Source of the DNA: Archaeoglobus sp. JdFR-24
GTDB taxonomy: Archaea; Halobacteriota; Archaeoglobi; Archaeoglobales; Archaeoglobaceae
Reading direction: 5' to 3'
Assembly (NCBI GenBank): GCA_002011215.1
Contig: MTML01000053.1
Span: 1 to 27,896 of the forward strand
Length of the DNA stretch: 27,896 nt
This document shows positions 14,405 through 22,663 of this stretch, in pieces. The translations under genes and the position numbers were made by a program. The notes under the pieces are model-generated. The model was given only the letters and a program-made list of their open reading frames with translations. It was not told the origin of the DNA and did no database searches. Within the stretch, counting starts at the first letter, position 1. Every line of letters begins with the position of its first letter.

Positions 14405-15109
14405 ATGGACACATTTCCTGATAAGTTTAAGTGTGTGATAACAAACTGGGATTATATGGACAACCTCTGCAGGAGAGTTGCGGAACAGGTAAAGGAGGAT
14501 GGTTTTGAGCCTCAGATGATAGTTGCTCTTGCAAGAGGTGGCTGGTTTGCTGGCAGAGTCCTCTGCGATTTGCTTGGGTTGGATGATCTGACCAGTCTTA
14601 AAATTGAGCACTATGTCGGAACTGCAGCGAAAAGCGGTGAGGTGAAGATAAGGTATCCTTTGCCCGATGGATCGGTCGAGGGAAAAAGAGTTTTGATTGT
14701 TGACGATATCGCAGATACGGGTGGAAGCCTTAAAACAGCTCGAGAGCATGTTGTTGAGCAGAATGCTGAAGAGGTAAAAACAGCTACCCTTCAGCTCCTC
14801 TACACATCCAAGTTCATACCGGATTATTTTGGAGAGTACATGGAGGAGTGGGCGTGGGTTGTTTTTCCATGGAACTTTGTTGAGGATATGATAGACATAA
14901 TTTCAAGACTTCTTGCCAAGGAAAAGAAGGACTTCTGGACTGAATGGGACATAAAATGGGGACTTTACAGGTACCACCAGGTAGACCCGGTTTATCTGGA
15001 AATTTCACAGCCACGCAGATTTCATGAGGTTATGAGAGAGATGGAGCGAAGAAAACTCGTTTTACCCGTAGAGGAAGAAGGAAAAAGAGGATGGAAAGTT
15101 ATTGAATAG
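14405..15109 (+). CDS. second phosphoribosyltransferase, paralogue of the first
   Basis: The 234-residue protein shares the architecture of the gene upstream: RGGW at 44-47, PRPP loop VLIVDDIADTGGS at 97-109, FIPDYFGEYMEEWAWVVFPW around 132-151. It has an extra C-terminal segment (about 170-234, rich in Trp/Arg: DFWTEWDIKWGLYRYHQ, PRRFHEVMREMERRKL) absent from the first copy. It would transfer phosphoribose from PRPP to a purine base. GGGGTGG stands before the ATG as ribosome binding site. Two differing transferases around one adenine deaminase suggest different bases (for example hypoxanthine and guanine or xanthine) or one being regulatory; this is inference. The C-terminal extension may bind RNA or a partner protein. 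Confidence 0.82.
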   Translation: MDTFPDKFKCVITNWDYMDNLCRRVAEQVKEDGFEPQMIVALARGGWFAGRVLCDLLGLDDLTSLKIEHYVGTAAKSGEVKIRYPLPDGSVEGKRVLIVDDIADTGGSLKTAREHVVEQNAEEVKTATLQLLYTSKFIPDYFGEYMEEWAWVVFPWNFVEDMIDIISRLLAKEKKDFWTEWDIKWGLYRYHQVDPVYLEISQPRRFHEVMREMERRKLVLPVEEEGKRGWKVIE

Positions 15110-15174
15110 TTGGATAGCGGGATAGTAAAATAGTATTATGGTGGAGTAGTGGAATCTGAAGATTGGTGGTCAAT

Positions 15175-16047
15175 ATGGTGAATGAAAAGGAGGCGCAGGA
15201 AAAGGCTGAAATAGCCATTATTGGAGGAACCGGAGTTTATGATCAGGATGCCTTTGAAGATGTTATTGAAATTGAAATTAACACCCCCTTCGGTAAACCC
15301 TCAGGCTCAATTACTGTAGGATATTTTGAAGGTAAAAGGGTGGCATTTTTATCCAGACACGGGAAAGGTCATGTTTTCTCTCCAACAAATGTCCCCTACA
15401 GGGCAAATATTTATGCTCTGAAGAAAATCGGTGTTCATACAATTCTCAGCATAGCTGCAGTTGGCTCATTAAAGGAGGAGTTCAAACCACTCGATATTGT
15501 AGTTCCTGATCAGCTTTTTGACAGGACGAGAAATAGAATCAACACCTTTTTTGAGGACATCGTTGTTCACATCGGGTTTGCGAAGCCATTTTGTTCCCGT
15601 GTATCTCCACTCATAGTAAAAACTGCTGAATCTCTCGGTTATAATGTCCATCCAGAGGGTACATATGTCTGCATCGAAGGTCCTCAGTTCTCTACAAAAG
15701 CTGAATCGAACGTCTATAGAGCACTTGGATTTGACATCATAGGTATGACAGCACTTCCTGAGGCTAAACTGGCAAGAGAGGCTGAAATTTGCTATGCGAC
15801 GATCGCAACCGTAACGGATTATGATGTATGGAGAGACAGTGAGGTTGATGTGGCAACGGTTCTGGAAAATGCTGCCAGAAATGAGGAGAAAGTCAAAAGA
15901 ATTTTGAGAAAACTGATCCCTCAAATAACTGAGGATGAGAACTGTGAGTGCAGAAATGCCTTAAAATATGCTATTACAACCAGCCCGGAGATGATCTCTG
16001 AAGATGCGAAGGATAAGCTGGGAATTTTAATTTCAAGATATATTTAA
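15175..16047 (+). CDS. mtnP: S-methyl-5'-thioadenosine phosphorylase
   Basis: The 290-residue protein (start at ATG 15175; TTG 15163 is weaker) belongs to the trimeric PNP/MTAP family. IAIIGGTGVYD is the phosphate loop near the N-terminus. SRHGKGH (about 57-63) contacts ribose and phosphate. EGPQFSTKAE (about 164-173) and IGMTALPEAKLARE are family signatures. TDYDVW near residue 217 supplies the Asp that reads the 6-amino group of adenine, which argues for methylthioadenosine over methylthioinosine or guanosine. It splits methylthioadenosine with phosphate to adenine and methylthioribose-1-phosphate. Its adenine can feed the adenine deaminase upstream, so the four genes form a salvage block. 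The TTTTAATTTTTTTC tract after the stop looks like a terminator. Confidence 0.9.
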   Translation: MVNEKEAQEKAEIAIIGGTGVYDQDAFEDVIEIEINTPFGKPSGSITVGYFEGKRVAFLSRHGKGHVFSPTNVPYRANIYALKKIGVHTILSIAAVGSLKEEFKPLDIVVPDQLFDRTRNRINTFFEDIVVHIGFAKPFCSRVSPLIVKTAESLGYNVHPEGTYVCIEGPQFSTKAESNVYRALGFDIIGMTALPEAKLAREAEICYATIATVTDYDVWRDSEVDVATVLENAARNEEKVKRILRKLIPQITEDENCECRNALKYAITTSPEMISEDAKDKLGILISRYI

Positions 16048-16185
16048 TTTGTTTTTAATTTTTTTCAGTTTTATGTTTATTTTATGAAGTTTACGAACCG
16101 GATTATTTTGAATAGATCTAAATCTCAATTTAAAGCGGAAAACTTAATAACTATATAACTAATTAAAATGCCCGAGGGAGATATT
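16048..16185. promoter_or_regulatory. terminator of the salvage block and promoter of the peptide importer
   Basis: T tracts at about 16049-16066 end the previous transcript. TTAATAACTATATAAC at about 16145-16160 is a TATA region for the binding-protein gene, and GAGGGAG (16174-16180) is its ribosome binding site. Confidence 0.5.
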
Positions 16186-17802
16186 ATGATTGGAAAGAAA
16201 AAAGTTTTATTGATGGTAGTGCTTGTGGCAGTTCTGTTATTCAGTGGCTGTGCACAGCAAAAAGAAGCAACACCAACTCCGAAACCAACTGAAGCGCCTC
16301 AGGCAACTCCGACACCAACTCCCACCCAGACACCACCCCCACCAAAAACCATAGTGATTGGTGTAACAGACAAGGTGACAGACCTGGATCCAAGTAATGC
16401 ATACGACTTCTTCACATGGGAAGTGATGAACAACGTTATGGGAGGTCTTTACAGATACAAACCGGGTACAACTGAACTTGAACCATATCTCGCAAAAAGC
16501 TATGAAGTTCAGGAAGGTGGGAAGGTATATGTGTTCCACCTGAGAGAAGACCTGAAGTTTGCAGACGGAACCCCATGTAAAGCTCAGGATGTTGTTAGAA
16601 GCATAAAGAGAGTAATGGAGATCTCTGGAGATCCATCATGGCTGGTGACTGATTTTGTGGAGAATGTTGAGGCTGTTGATGACTACACTGTGAAATTTAC
16701 ACTCAGTACACCCATATCCTACTTCCTCTCACTGGTCGCAACACCACCTTACTTCCCAGCTCATCCAGCTTACAAGCCAAATGAGATCGACAGTGATCAG
16801 ACTGCCGGTGGTGTAGGACCATACAAGATTACCAAATGGGTGAGGGATCAGGAGCTCATTCTTGAGGCAAACCCGAACTTCTTCGGTGATTCTCCAAAGA
16901 CAGAGAAGATAATAATCAGATTCTACCAGGATGCAACAACTCTGAGACTTGCAATCGAGAAGGGTGAAATTGACATCGCCTGGAGAACTCTAACACCAAT
17001 AGACATCGAATCTCTGAAGAAGAATGCCAACCTTAAAGTCATCGAAGTTCCCGGAGCAGCGATTAGGTATCTTGTCTTGAATGGAAACGAATCCACCGAA
17101 TTTGCCACAAAGAATCCTGACGTCAGAAGAGGTATTGCTGCAGCTATTGACAGAAATGACATATCTCAGAGAGTATATCTTGGAACCTGGGAACCACTCT
17201 ATTCGCTCGTTCCAATAGGTATGTGGAGCTACAAGGATGTTTTCAAGCAGAAATACGGCGATGGAAATATTGAATTGGCGAAAGAGTACCTTGCTAAAGC
17301 AGGTTATGATGAGAACAATAAACTCAAGCTCGAATTGTGGTGGACACCAACCCACTACGGTGACACCGAAAAGGATCTCGCTCAGGTTATAAAGGAGCAG
17401 CTTGAAAACACCGGAGTGATAGAGGTCGAGTTGAAGAGTGCAGAATGGTCAACATATGTCGATTATGCGAGAAAGAGCGCGATGATGGCATCCTTCTTTG
17501 GATGGTATCCTGACTACATTGATCCGGATGACTATACCACACCATTCCTCAAATCTGGATCGAACAGGTGGCTTGGATATCCATACAGTGATCCAGAAAT
17601 GGATGAATTGCTTGAAAAGGCTGCAATAGCTATGACTCAAGAGGAAAGAACAACTTACTATGAGAAAGTGCAGGACAAGCTTGCAGAAGACTCACCTATC
17701 GTACCACTTGTACAGGGTAAGCTGTTCGTCGTGGCCAAGAAAGACATTGGTGGAATCGTTCTCGACCCAACAATGCTGTTCAGGTACTATCTGCTTGAAT
17801 AG
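16186..17802 (+). CDS. peptide/oligopeptide ABC transporter substrate-binding lipoprotein
   Basis: The 538-residue product starts with a basic lipoprotein signal (MIGKKKVLLMVVLVAVLLFSGC); Cys22 is the lipidation site. A Thr/Pro-rich linker (about 26-52) then spaces the domain from the membrane. The rest matches solute-binding family 5 (DppA/OppA): TDLDPSNAYDFFTWEVMNNV, LRYDLKFADGTP-like LREDLKFADGTPCKAQDVV, and GVGPYKITKWVRDQELILEA. It captures peptides or similar ligands outside the cell and hands them to the permeases encoded next. The start at 16186 has GAGGGAG in front and gives a proper signal; the start at 16168 adds six residues before it. It heads the five-gene importer; a T tract after it may dampen downstream transcription. 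Confidence 0.92.
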   Translation: MIGKKKVLLMVVLVAVLLFSGCAQQKEATPTPKPTEAPQATPTPTPTQTPPPPKTIVIGVTDKVTDLDPSNAYDFFTWEVMNNVMGGLYRYKPGTTELEPYLAKSYEVQEGGKVYVFHLREDLKFADGTPCKAQDVVRSIKRVMEISGDPSWLVTDFVENVEAVDDYTVKFTLSTPISYFLSLVATPPYFPAHPAYKPNEIDSDQTAGGVGPYKITKWVRDQELILEANPNFFGDSPKTEKIIIRFYQDATTLRLAIEKGEIDIAWRTLTPIDIESLKKNANLKVIEVPGAAIRYLVLNGNESTEFATKNPDVRRGIAAAIDRNDISQRVYLGTWEPLYSLVPIGMWSYKDVFKQKYGDGNIELAKEYLAKAGYDENNKLKLELWWTPTHYGDTEKDLAQVIKEQLENTGVIEVELKSAEWSTYVDYARKSAMMASFFGWYPDYIDPDDYTTPFLKSGSNRWLGYPYSDPEMDELLEKAAIAMTQEERTTYYEKVQDKLAEDSPIVPLVQGKLFVVAKKDIGGIVLDPTMLFRYYLLE

Positions 17803-17832
17803 ACTTAATTTTTTTTATTTTATTTTTTTGTC
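17803..17832 (+). terminator. T-rich partial terminator inside the importer operon
   Basis: Long T tracts (TTTTTTTTATTTTATTTTTTTG) follow the binding-protein stop and precede the permease gene by about 70 bases. This arrangement would let more binding protein than permease be made, as is common for ABC importers. The signal is seen; its effect is inferred. Confidence 0.5.
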
Positions 17833-17900
17833 TTAAGTATTAAGTGCTGTAAGAGCATTTTTCGATAAATTTTTTAATCAATTTCTACGCTGTTAATGGG

Positions 17901-18911
17901 ATGGCATCATTAAAGGCTTACATTGCAACGAGGGCACTGATGGTACTTCCAACGGTAATTATACTGCTCACGCTGGTGTTTTTCATCCTTAGAATACTGC
18001 CCGGAGACCCAATAGCCTCTCTTGTCGGTCAGAAGGTACCGCCGGAAGTACTTGAGAAGTTGAGGGAAGAAGCAGGTTTGAACAAGCCAATTATCGTGCA
18101 GTATGGTGAGTATCTTTACAATATATTTCATGGAGATTTTGGCCGCTCAATGATATGGGGAAAAAGGCCGGTAATCTCAGAGATAATGGACAGATTTCCT
18201 GCAACAGTTGAACTCACAATATTTGGTTTTATATTCAGTGTTTTAATAGGAATAATAACCGGTTCTATTGCTGCATTCAGGCGTGGCTCAAAACTTGATG
18301 CTTCAATGAGGGTTTACAGTATAATAGCGTATTCTCTTTTCATTCCCTGGTTTGGAATGGTTTTGCAAATGATTTTTGGAGTTTATTTGCAGGCATTTCC
18401 AATAGGTGGGAGGATCTCACCTGGGGTTGAACCTGAAAAAATTACTGGACTTTATGTTCTGGATTCATTGATCTCATTGAACTTTGAAGCACTGTCATCT
18501 TCTTTTCTGCATCTTCTGTTACCATCAATAACTCTTGGAATCGTTCTGTCAGGCGCCTATACCCGACTGGTGAGAAATAATCTTATTGACGTTCTCTCTC
18601 AGGATTATATCACTGCTTACAGGTCAAGAGGGGTGAAAAATAGCAAAATAGCAATTCATGCAATGAAAAATGCCTTCATACCAGTCATAACCCTGATGGG
18701 ATTGCAGTTCGCCATATTGCTTGCCGGTGCGGTGTTGACTGAAACAACCTTCTCCTGGCCTGGAATGGGAACCTTCCTTCTTGAAAGAATACAGTATAGA
18801 GATTACACTTCAGTTCAGGGCGCAATTGTTTTCTATGCCCTGTTTGTGGCTCTGATAAGTCTGGTGGTGGATGTTATTTATGCATTGATTGATCCAAGGA
18901 TAAGGTACTGA
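17901..18911 (+). CDS. peptide ABC transporter permease, DppB type
   Basis: The 336-residue membrane protein has six hydrophobic helices. The N-terminal stretch (TRALMVLPTVIILLTLVFFI LRILPGDP region) is the family hallmark. GEYLYNIFHGDFGRSMIWGK follows in the first periplasmic loop. The EAA motif facing the ATPase is AYRSRGVKNSKIAIHAMKNA (about 233-252). It forms half of the translocation pore with the DppC-type protein encoded 3 bases downstream. Length and order match DppB/OppB. It begins at ATG 17901, after a T-rich terminator-like tract, within the same gene string. Confidence 0.93.
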   Translation: MASLKAYIATRALMVLPTVIILLTLVFFILRILPGDPIASLVGQKVPPEVLEKLREEAGLNKPIIVQYGEYLYNIFHGDFGRSMIWGKRPVISEIMDRFPATVELTIFGFIFSVLIGIITGSIAAFRRGSKLDASMRVYSIIAYSLFIPWFGMVLQMIFGVYLQAFPIGGRISPGVEPEKITGLYVLDSLISLNFEALSSSFLHLLLPSITLGIVLSGAYTRLVRNNLIDVLSQDYITAYRSRGVKNSKIAIHAMKNAFIPVITLMGLQFAILLAGAVLTETTFSWPGMGTFLLERIQYRDYTSVQGAIVFYALFVALISLVVDVIYALIDPRIRY

Positions 18912-18914
18912 GGG

Positions 18915-19781
18915 ATGATGATGGAACTGAAAAATCTGGCAACGAGAATTTACCGACCGATTATTCCCGAGGTGGAAGGGAGAAATATGGTTCTGGCAGG
19001 TCTGGTGATTGTAACGATTGTGATTTTAATGGCCATATTTGCGGATTTAATCGCTCCTTATGACCCTACAAAGTTTGCCGGAAAACCACTGAGCCCACCG
19101 TCATTGAACAACCCGATGGGAACAGACAATCTGGGAAGAGATATTCTTTCAAGGGTCATACATGGTTCGAGAGTGGTTCTGCTTGTCGTTTTTGCGGCTT
19201 CCATGGTATCGATGAGTATTGGAGTGCCGATCGGTTTGATTTCAGGTTTTTTCGGTGGAAAACTTGATCGAGCAATATCGATGATAATGGACAGCATGTA
19301 TGCATTTCCAAGTTTGATTCTGGCTATAGCAATTGCTGCAGTCCTCGGGCCGAGCGTACTCAATGCTGTTGTGGCGATATCTGTTGTTTATGTCCCGACA
19401 TATTTCAGAATGATAAGGGGTCAGACCTTATCTCTGAAATCGAGACTTTTTGTTGAGGCTGCCAGGGCAGCAGGAGCCGGGAATTTCAGGATCATGAGAA
19501 AATACATTTTTCCGAATCTTGTTACAACAGTCATCGTTGTTTTCTCGCTCAGTGTAGCTGATGCGATTCTCACGGAAGCAGGTTTGAGCTTTCTCGGTTT
19601 TATTGTCACAGCTCCAACCCCTGACTGGGGTTTCGACTTAAGCTCGGGAAGACCCTATTTACCATCTGGCTACTGGTGGATGATAACGTTTCCAGGTTTT
19701 ATGGTTATGCTTCTGGCACTTGGATTCGCTCTCATTGGTGAAGGTTTGAGTGAACTTTACGCTCCAAGGAGGGAAAGATAA
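18915..19781 (+). CDS. peptide ABC transporter permease, DppC type
   Basis: The 288-residue product has the DppC/OppC layout: a short cytoplasmic lead, a first helix (about 25-45), then PYDPTKFAGKPLSPPS and MGTDNLGRDILSRVIHGSRV, a strong family signature. The EAA motif is EAARAAGAGNFRIMRKYIFP (about 180-200). Six helices pair with DppB to make the channel. Three ATGs in a row (18915, 18918, 18921) follow GAGGG; the last has the best spacing, so the true start may be two codons in. The gene ends TAATG, overlapping the next start by one base, so translation is coupled to the ATPase. Confidence 0.93.
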   Translation: MMMELKNLATRIYRPIIPEVEGRNMVLAGLVIVTIVILMAIFADLIAPYDPTKFAGKPLSPPSLNNPMGTDNLGRDILSRVIHGSRVVLLVVFAASMVSMSIGVPIGLISGFFGGKLDRAISMIMDSMYAFPSLILAIAIAAVLGPSVLNAVVAISVVYVPTYFRMIRGQTLSLKSRLFVEAARAAGAGNFRIMRKYIFPNLVTTVIVVFSLSVADAILTEAGLSFLGFIVTAPTPDWGFDLSSGRPYLPSGYWWMITFPGFMVMLLALGFALIGEGLSELYAPRRER

Positions 19782-20773
19782 TGACAGAAACTTCAGGAAC
19801 AACAAAAAAACCTTTGAAGCCTCCAGCAAACATACTCCTGAGAATACATAATCTCAGCACTCATTACTTCTCGAGAAGAGGCGTCCTGAAAGCCGTCGAT
19901 AGAGTATCTATGGACCTTAAAAAAGAGGAGTTTGTTGGAATCGTTGGGGAGAGTGGTTGCGGAAAATCAACACTCGCCTTCTCCATTATGAGGCTCATTC
20001 TTCCCCCGGGCGAAATTGTTGATGGGGAGATAATCTTCAATGGCAAAAATTTGCTAAAACTGAGCGAAGAGGAGATGAGAAGGGTCAGGGGAAAGGAGAT
20101 AGGTATGATATTCCAGGATCCGATGACAAGCCTCGACCCTCTTGAGAAAATAGGAGATCAGATCGTGGAAACCATTCAAATGCATGAGAACATAGGAAAA
20201 AAGGAGGCGCTGGAAAAGGCAATGGAACTCCTTGAGAGTGTTGGATTATCTGGAGACAGGGTAAATTATTATCCACATCAGTTGAGTGGAGGGCAGAGGC
20301 AGAGAATAATGATAGCCCTTGCAATCGCTCTGAACCCGAATCTGCTCATTGCCGATGAGCCAACAACAGCCCTTGATGTTATTGTGCAGGAGAAAATTAT
20401 GGAGATTCTTAAGAAGATGACCCGGGAGGGAAGATCAGTCATACTTATAACTCACGATTTCTCTCTTGCTGCAGAAAAGAGTGATAAAATTGTCATAATG
20501 TATGCTGGCTGGATTGTTGAGATGGGTGAATCGAAAAAACTTGTGAATGAACCCCTCCACCCATATACTAGGGGATTGATTAATTCTGTGCCTGACGTAT
20601 GGATTGATAGGGACATCAGGCCAATGCCCGGTTTTCCACCCGACCTGATAAGCCCGCCAGAGGGTTGCAGGTTTCATCCGAGATGTCCTCAGGCAATGGA
20701 AAAATGCAGGATTAAAGAACCTCCAGTAGTTGAAGTGGACAGCAGGATGGTCAAATGCTGGCTATACGGCTGA
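19781..20773 (+). CDS. peptide ABC transporter ATPase, DppD type
   Basis: The 330-residue ATPase has Walker A GESGCGKST (about 56-64), signature LSGGQRQR near 167, Walker B LLIADEPTTALD near 187, and the switch His in LITHDFS. The C-terminal part (CRFHPRCPQAMEKC...C) has the cysteine cluster found in OppD/DppD proteins, where four Cys can bind an iron-sulfur cluster, and HPYTRGLINSVP is the oligopeptide C-terminal signature. It drives import with the F-type subunit. ATG overlaps the DppC stop (TAATG). Confidence 0.94.
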   Translation: MTETSGTTKKPLKPPANILLRIHNLSTHYFSRRGVLKAVDRVSMDLKKEEFVGIVGESGCGKSTLAFSIMRLILPPGEIVDGEIIFNGKNLLKLSEEEMRRVRGKEIGMIFQDPMTSLDPLEKIGDQIVETIQMHENIGKKEALEKAMELLESVGLSGDRVNYYPHQLSGGQRQRIMIALAIALNPNLLIADEPTTALDVIVQEKIMEILKKMTREGRSVILITHDFSLAAEKSDKIVIMYAGWIVEMGESKKLVNEPLHPYTRGLINSVPDVWIDRDIRPMPGFPPDLISPPEGCRFHPRCPQAMEKCRIKEPPVVEVDSRMVKCWLYG

Positions 20774-20789
20774 TATCAGAGGTGTTTGT

Positions 20790-21773
20790 ATGGAAATAAT
20801 AAGAGTAGAAAACCTCAAAAAATATTTTCCTGTTCAGAAATCCTTCTTAGAGGTCCTGTTTTCAAAGGAACTTCAGTTCATAAGAGCAGTAGATGGTGTT
20901 AGTTTTGGAATTGAGGAAGGAGAAACTCTTTCTCTTGTTGGAGAAAGTGGATGTGGGAAGACGACGGTTGGAAGACTGCTTGTTGGTCTGGAAGAGCCAA
21001 CCGATGGAAAGATCTTTTTCAAAGGGGAAGATATCACTGGCCTGAAAGGTGAAGAAAAGAGAAGAATTCACAGACACCTTCAGGTGATATTTCAGGATCC
21101 TTATGCCTCACTCAACCCAAAAATGAAAATAGGAGATCATCTTGTCGATCCTCTCCAGATACATGGAATAGCATCCAACAACGAAGCCAAAAAAATAGCG
21201 ATTGAAATGCTTGAGAGGGTGGGTCTTGTGCCTGCGGAACAGTTCTACAATAGACTGCCATATCAGCTCAGCGGTGGACAAAGGCAGAGGGTTGCAATAG
21301 CCCGGGCGATGGTTTTAAGGCCAGAGTTCGTTGTGGCCGATGAACCCGTCTCAATGATAGACGTCTCATTGAGGGCGGCTATTTTGAACCTCCTCTTATC
21401 CTTCAAGGACGAATATCGCCTGAGCATGCTATTCATAACCCACGATCTCAGTGTTGCCAGACTCGTTGGTGACAGAATAGCAGTGATGTATCTGGGAAAG
21501 ATAGTTGAAATCGGGGATGTTAAAGAGGTAATCCACCATCCAAAACACCCGTATACGGCAGCTCTTCTATCTGCGGTTCCGTCATTTGATAAGAAAAATC
21601 TTGGGATTGAAATAATAGGAGATGTGGCAAACCCAAGAAATCCGCCACCTGGATGCAGATACAACACACGATGTCCGTTTGCACGTCCTGATTGCAGGGA
21701 AGCGGTACCGGAGTTAAAGGGAACATCCAACCATATGGTGGCATGCCATTATGAGCTGGACATCTCCATTTAA
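20790..21773 (+). CDS. peptide ABC transporter ATPase, DppF type
   Basis: Starting at ATG 20790 (AGAGGTG upstream), the 327-residue protein has Walker A GESGCGKTT (about 50-58), signature LSGGQRQR and Walker B FVVADEPVSMIDVS. The residue order DEPVSMID instead of the more usual DEPVSALD is notable but keeps the catalytic Asp-Glu. The switch His is in FITHDLS, and the C-terminus (KHPYTAALLSAVP, CRYNTRCPFARPDC) is the oligopeptide family extension with four cysteines. It completes the importer as the second nucleotide-binding subunit. A longer start at 20730 would overlap DppD and lacks support. Confidence 0.94.
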   Translation: MEIIRVENLKKYFPVQKSFLEVLFSKELQFIRAVDGVSFGIEEGETLSLVGESGCGKTTVGRLLVGLEEPTDGKIFFKGEDITGLKGEEKRRIHRHLQVIFQDPYASLNPKMKIGDHLVDPLQIHGIASNNEAKKIAIEMLERVGLVPAEQFYNRLPYQLSGGQRQRVAIARAMVLRPEFVVADEPVSMIDVSLRAAILNLLLSFKDEYRLSMLFITHDLSVARLVGDRIAVMYLGKIVEIGDVKEVIHHPKHPYTAALLSAVPSFDKKNLGIEIIGDVANPRNPPPGCRYNTRCPFARPDCREAVPELKGTSNHMVACHYELDISI

Positions 21774-21862
21774 TTTTCGTCTTTTTGCTTTATCTTCATT
21801 CTCTAACTGTTTGTTTCTGTTTTCTAATCCTCCATCCCCTCCTTTACCCTCAAACTAAAAAA
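21774..21862. terminator. shared terminator region between convergent genes
   Basis: A pyrimidine-rich plus strand (TTTTCGTCTTTTTGCTTT) lies between the importer and the convergent minus-strand gene. It offers T tracts for stopping transcription from the left. I see no ORF or hairpin of note. Confidence 0.4.
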
Positions 21863-22492
21863 TTAACCGGAATTTACATCATAAACAGCAATTATGTCAA
21901 ACGATATCTCATAATTCCCTTCGGCAGCATATGGTTCAAAATATAAATGTATTCGAAGCTCTTTCTCACTATTTGCTGCTACAGTGAATGTATCTCCATC
22001 AAGATTGCTCGATCCCTGCTCTATTTTCACCTTTCCAACCAAAATATCCCCATCTGAGAGGTTTCCACTTAAATCAGAATCTTCATAGAAATACCAGATA
22101 CCGTTTCCGGAAATGGTTGACAGGAATGTTTTATCATCCTTCTCGACAGTCAAATCGATTATTTTACCCTTGAATGTGAAATCGGCCCTGTTTTGAATTG
22201 AAATCTGACCACTGTCTGCAAAACCATCACTATCTGAATCCGTAAGTGTGGTACTGACTTTTTTTCCAGTCTGTCCATCAACAAACACGAGAGAACCCTC
22301 AGCAGTCCCGGCAATCTTCACATTTACAACATGGTTGATAAGACTAGCAACACCAACCCCTAAGACAAGAAAGATCACAACAATCTGCAAAATGATTTTG
22401 AAATATTTTTTATGACTTTTAGCCCTGCTGGTAGAAGTGCTGACACTACTCTCACCACCACAACCCTCATCACCACCTGCAGAACAACCCAT
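21863..22492 (-). CDS. membrane-anchored protein with Cys/Gly-rich N-terminus, unknown family
   Basis: The protein (about 209 residues from ATG 22492) begins MGCSAGGDEGCGGESS, with two Cys in a Gly/Ser-rich leader, then a basic SRAKSHKKYFK and one membrane helix (about 31-50, IILQIVVIFLVLGVGVASLI). The rest is extracellular and beta-rich. It contains two acidic loops of calcium-binding type (DSDSDGFADSG and EDSDLSGNLSDGD) and ends NYEISFDIIAVYDVNSG, in the style of archaeal pilin-like or surface proteins. The start could be TTG 22501, three residues upstream, but that lacks a ribosome binding site. I do not recognise a family; type IV pilin-like is a possibility but no prepilin peptidase site is clear. 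Confidence 0.72.
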   Translation of the reverse strand: MGCSAGGDEGCGGESSVSTSTSRAKSHKKYFKIILQIVVIFLVLGVGVASLINHVVNVKIAGTAEGSLVFVDGQTGKKVSTTLTDSDSDGFADSGQISIQNRADFTFKGKIIDLTVEKDDKTFLSTISGNGIWYFYEDSDLSGNLSDGDILVGKVKIEQGSSNLDGDTFTVAANSEKELRIHLYFEPYAAEGNYEISFDIIAVYDVNSG

Positions 22493-22663
22493 GTAAATCA
22501 ATTAAGACTGGTAGTCTTCAATCTGTCGGGGATTTGTTATGTTGGAAAAGTTTTTGCACACATGCTTTTGATCTATGTTCTCTCAACATCAGGAACAATC
22601 CTCATAAAACAACTGATATCCACACTCAAAACTGTTTAATATTTTAAAAGTCTAAGCATTCTC

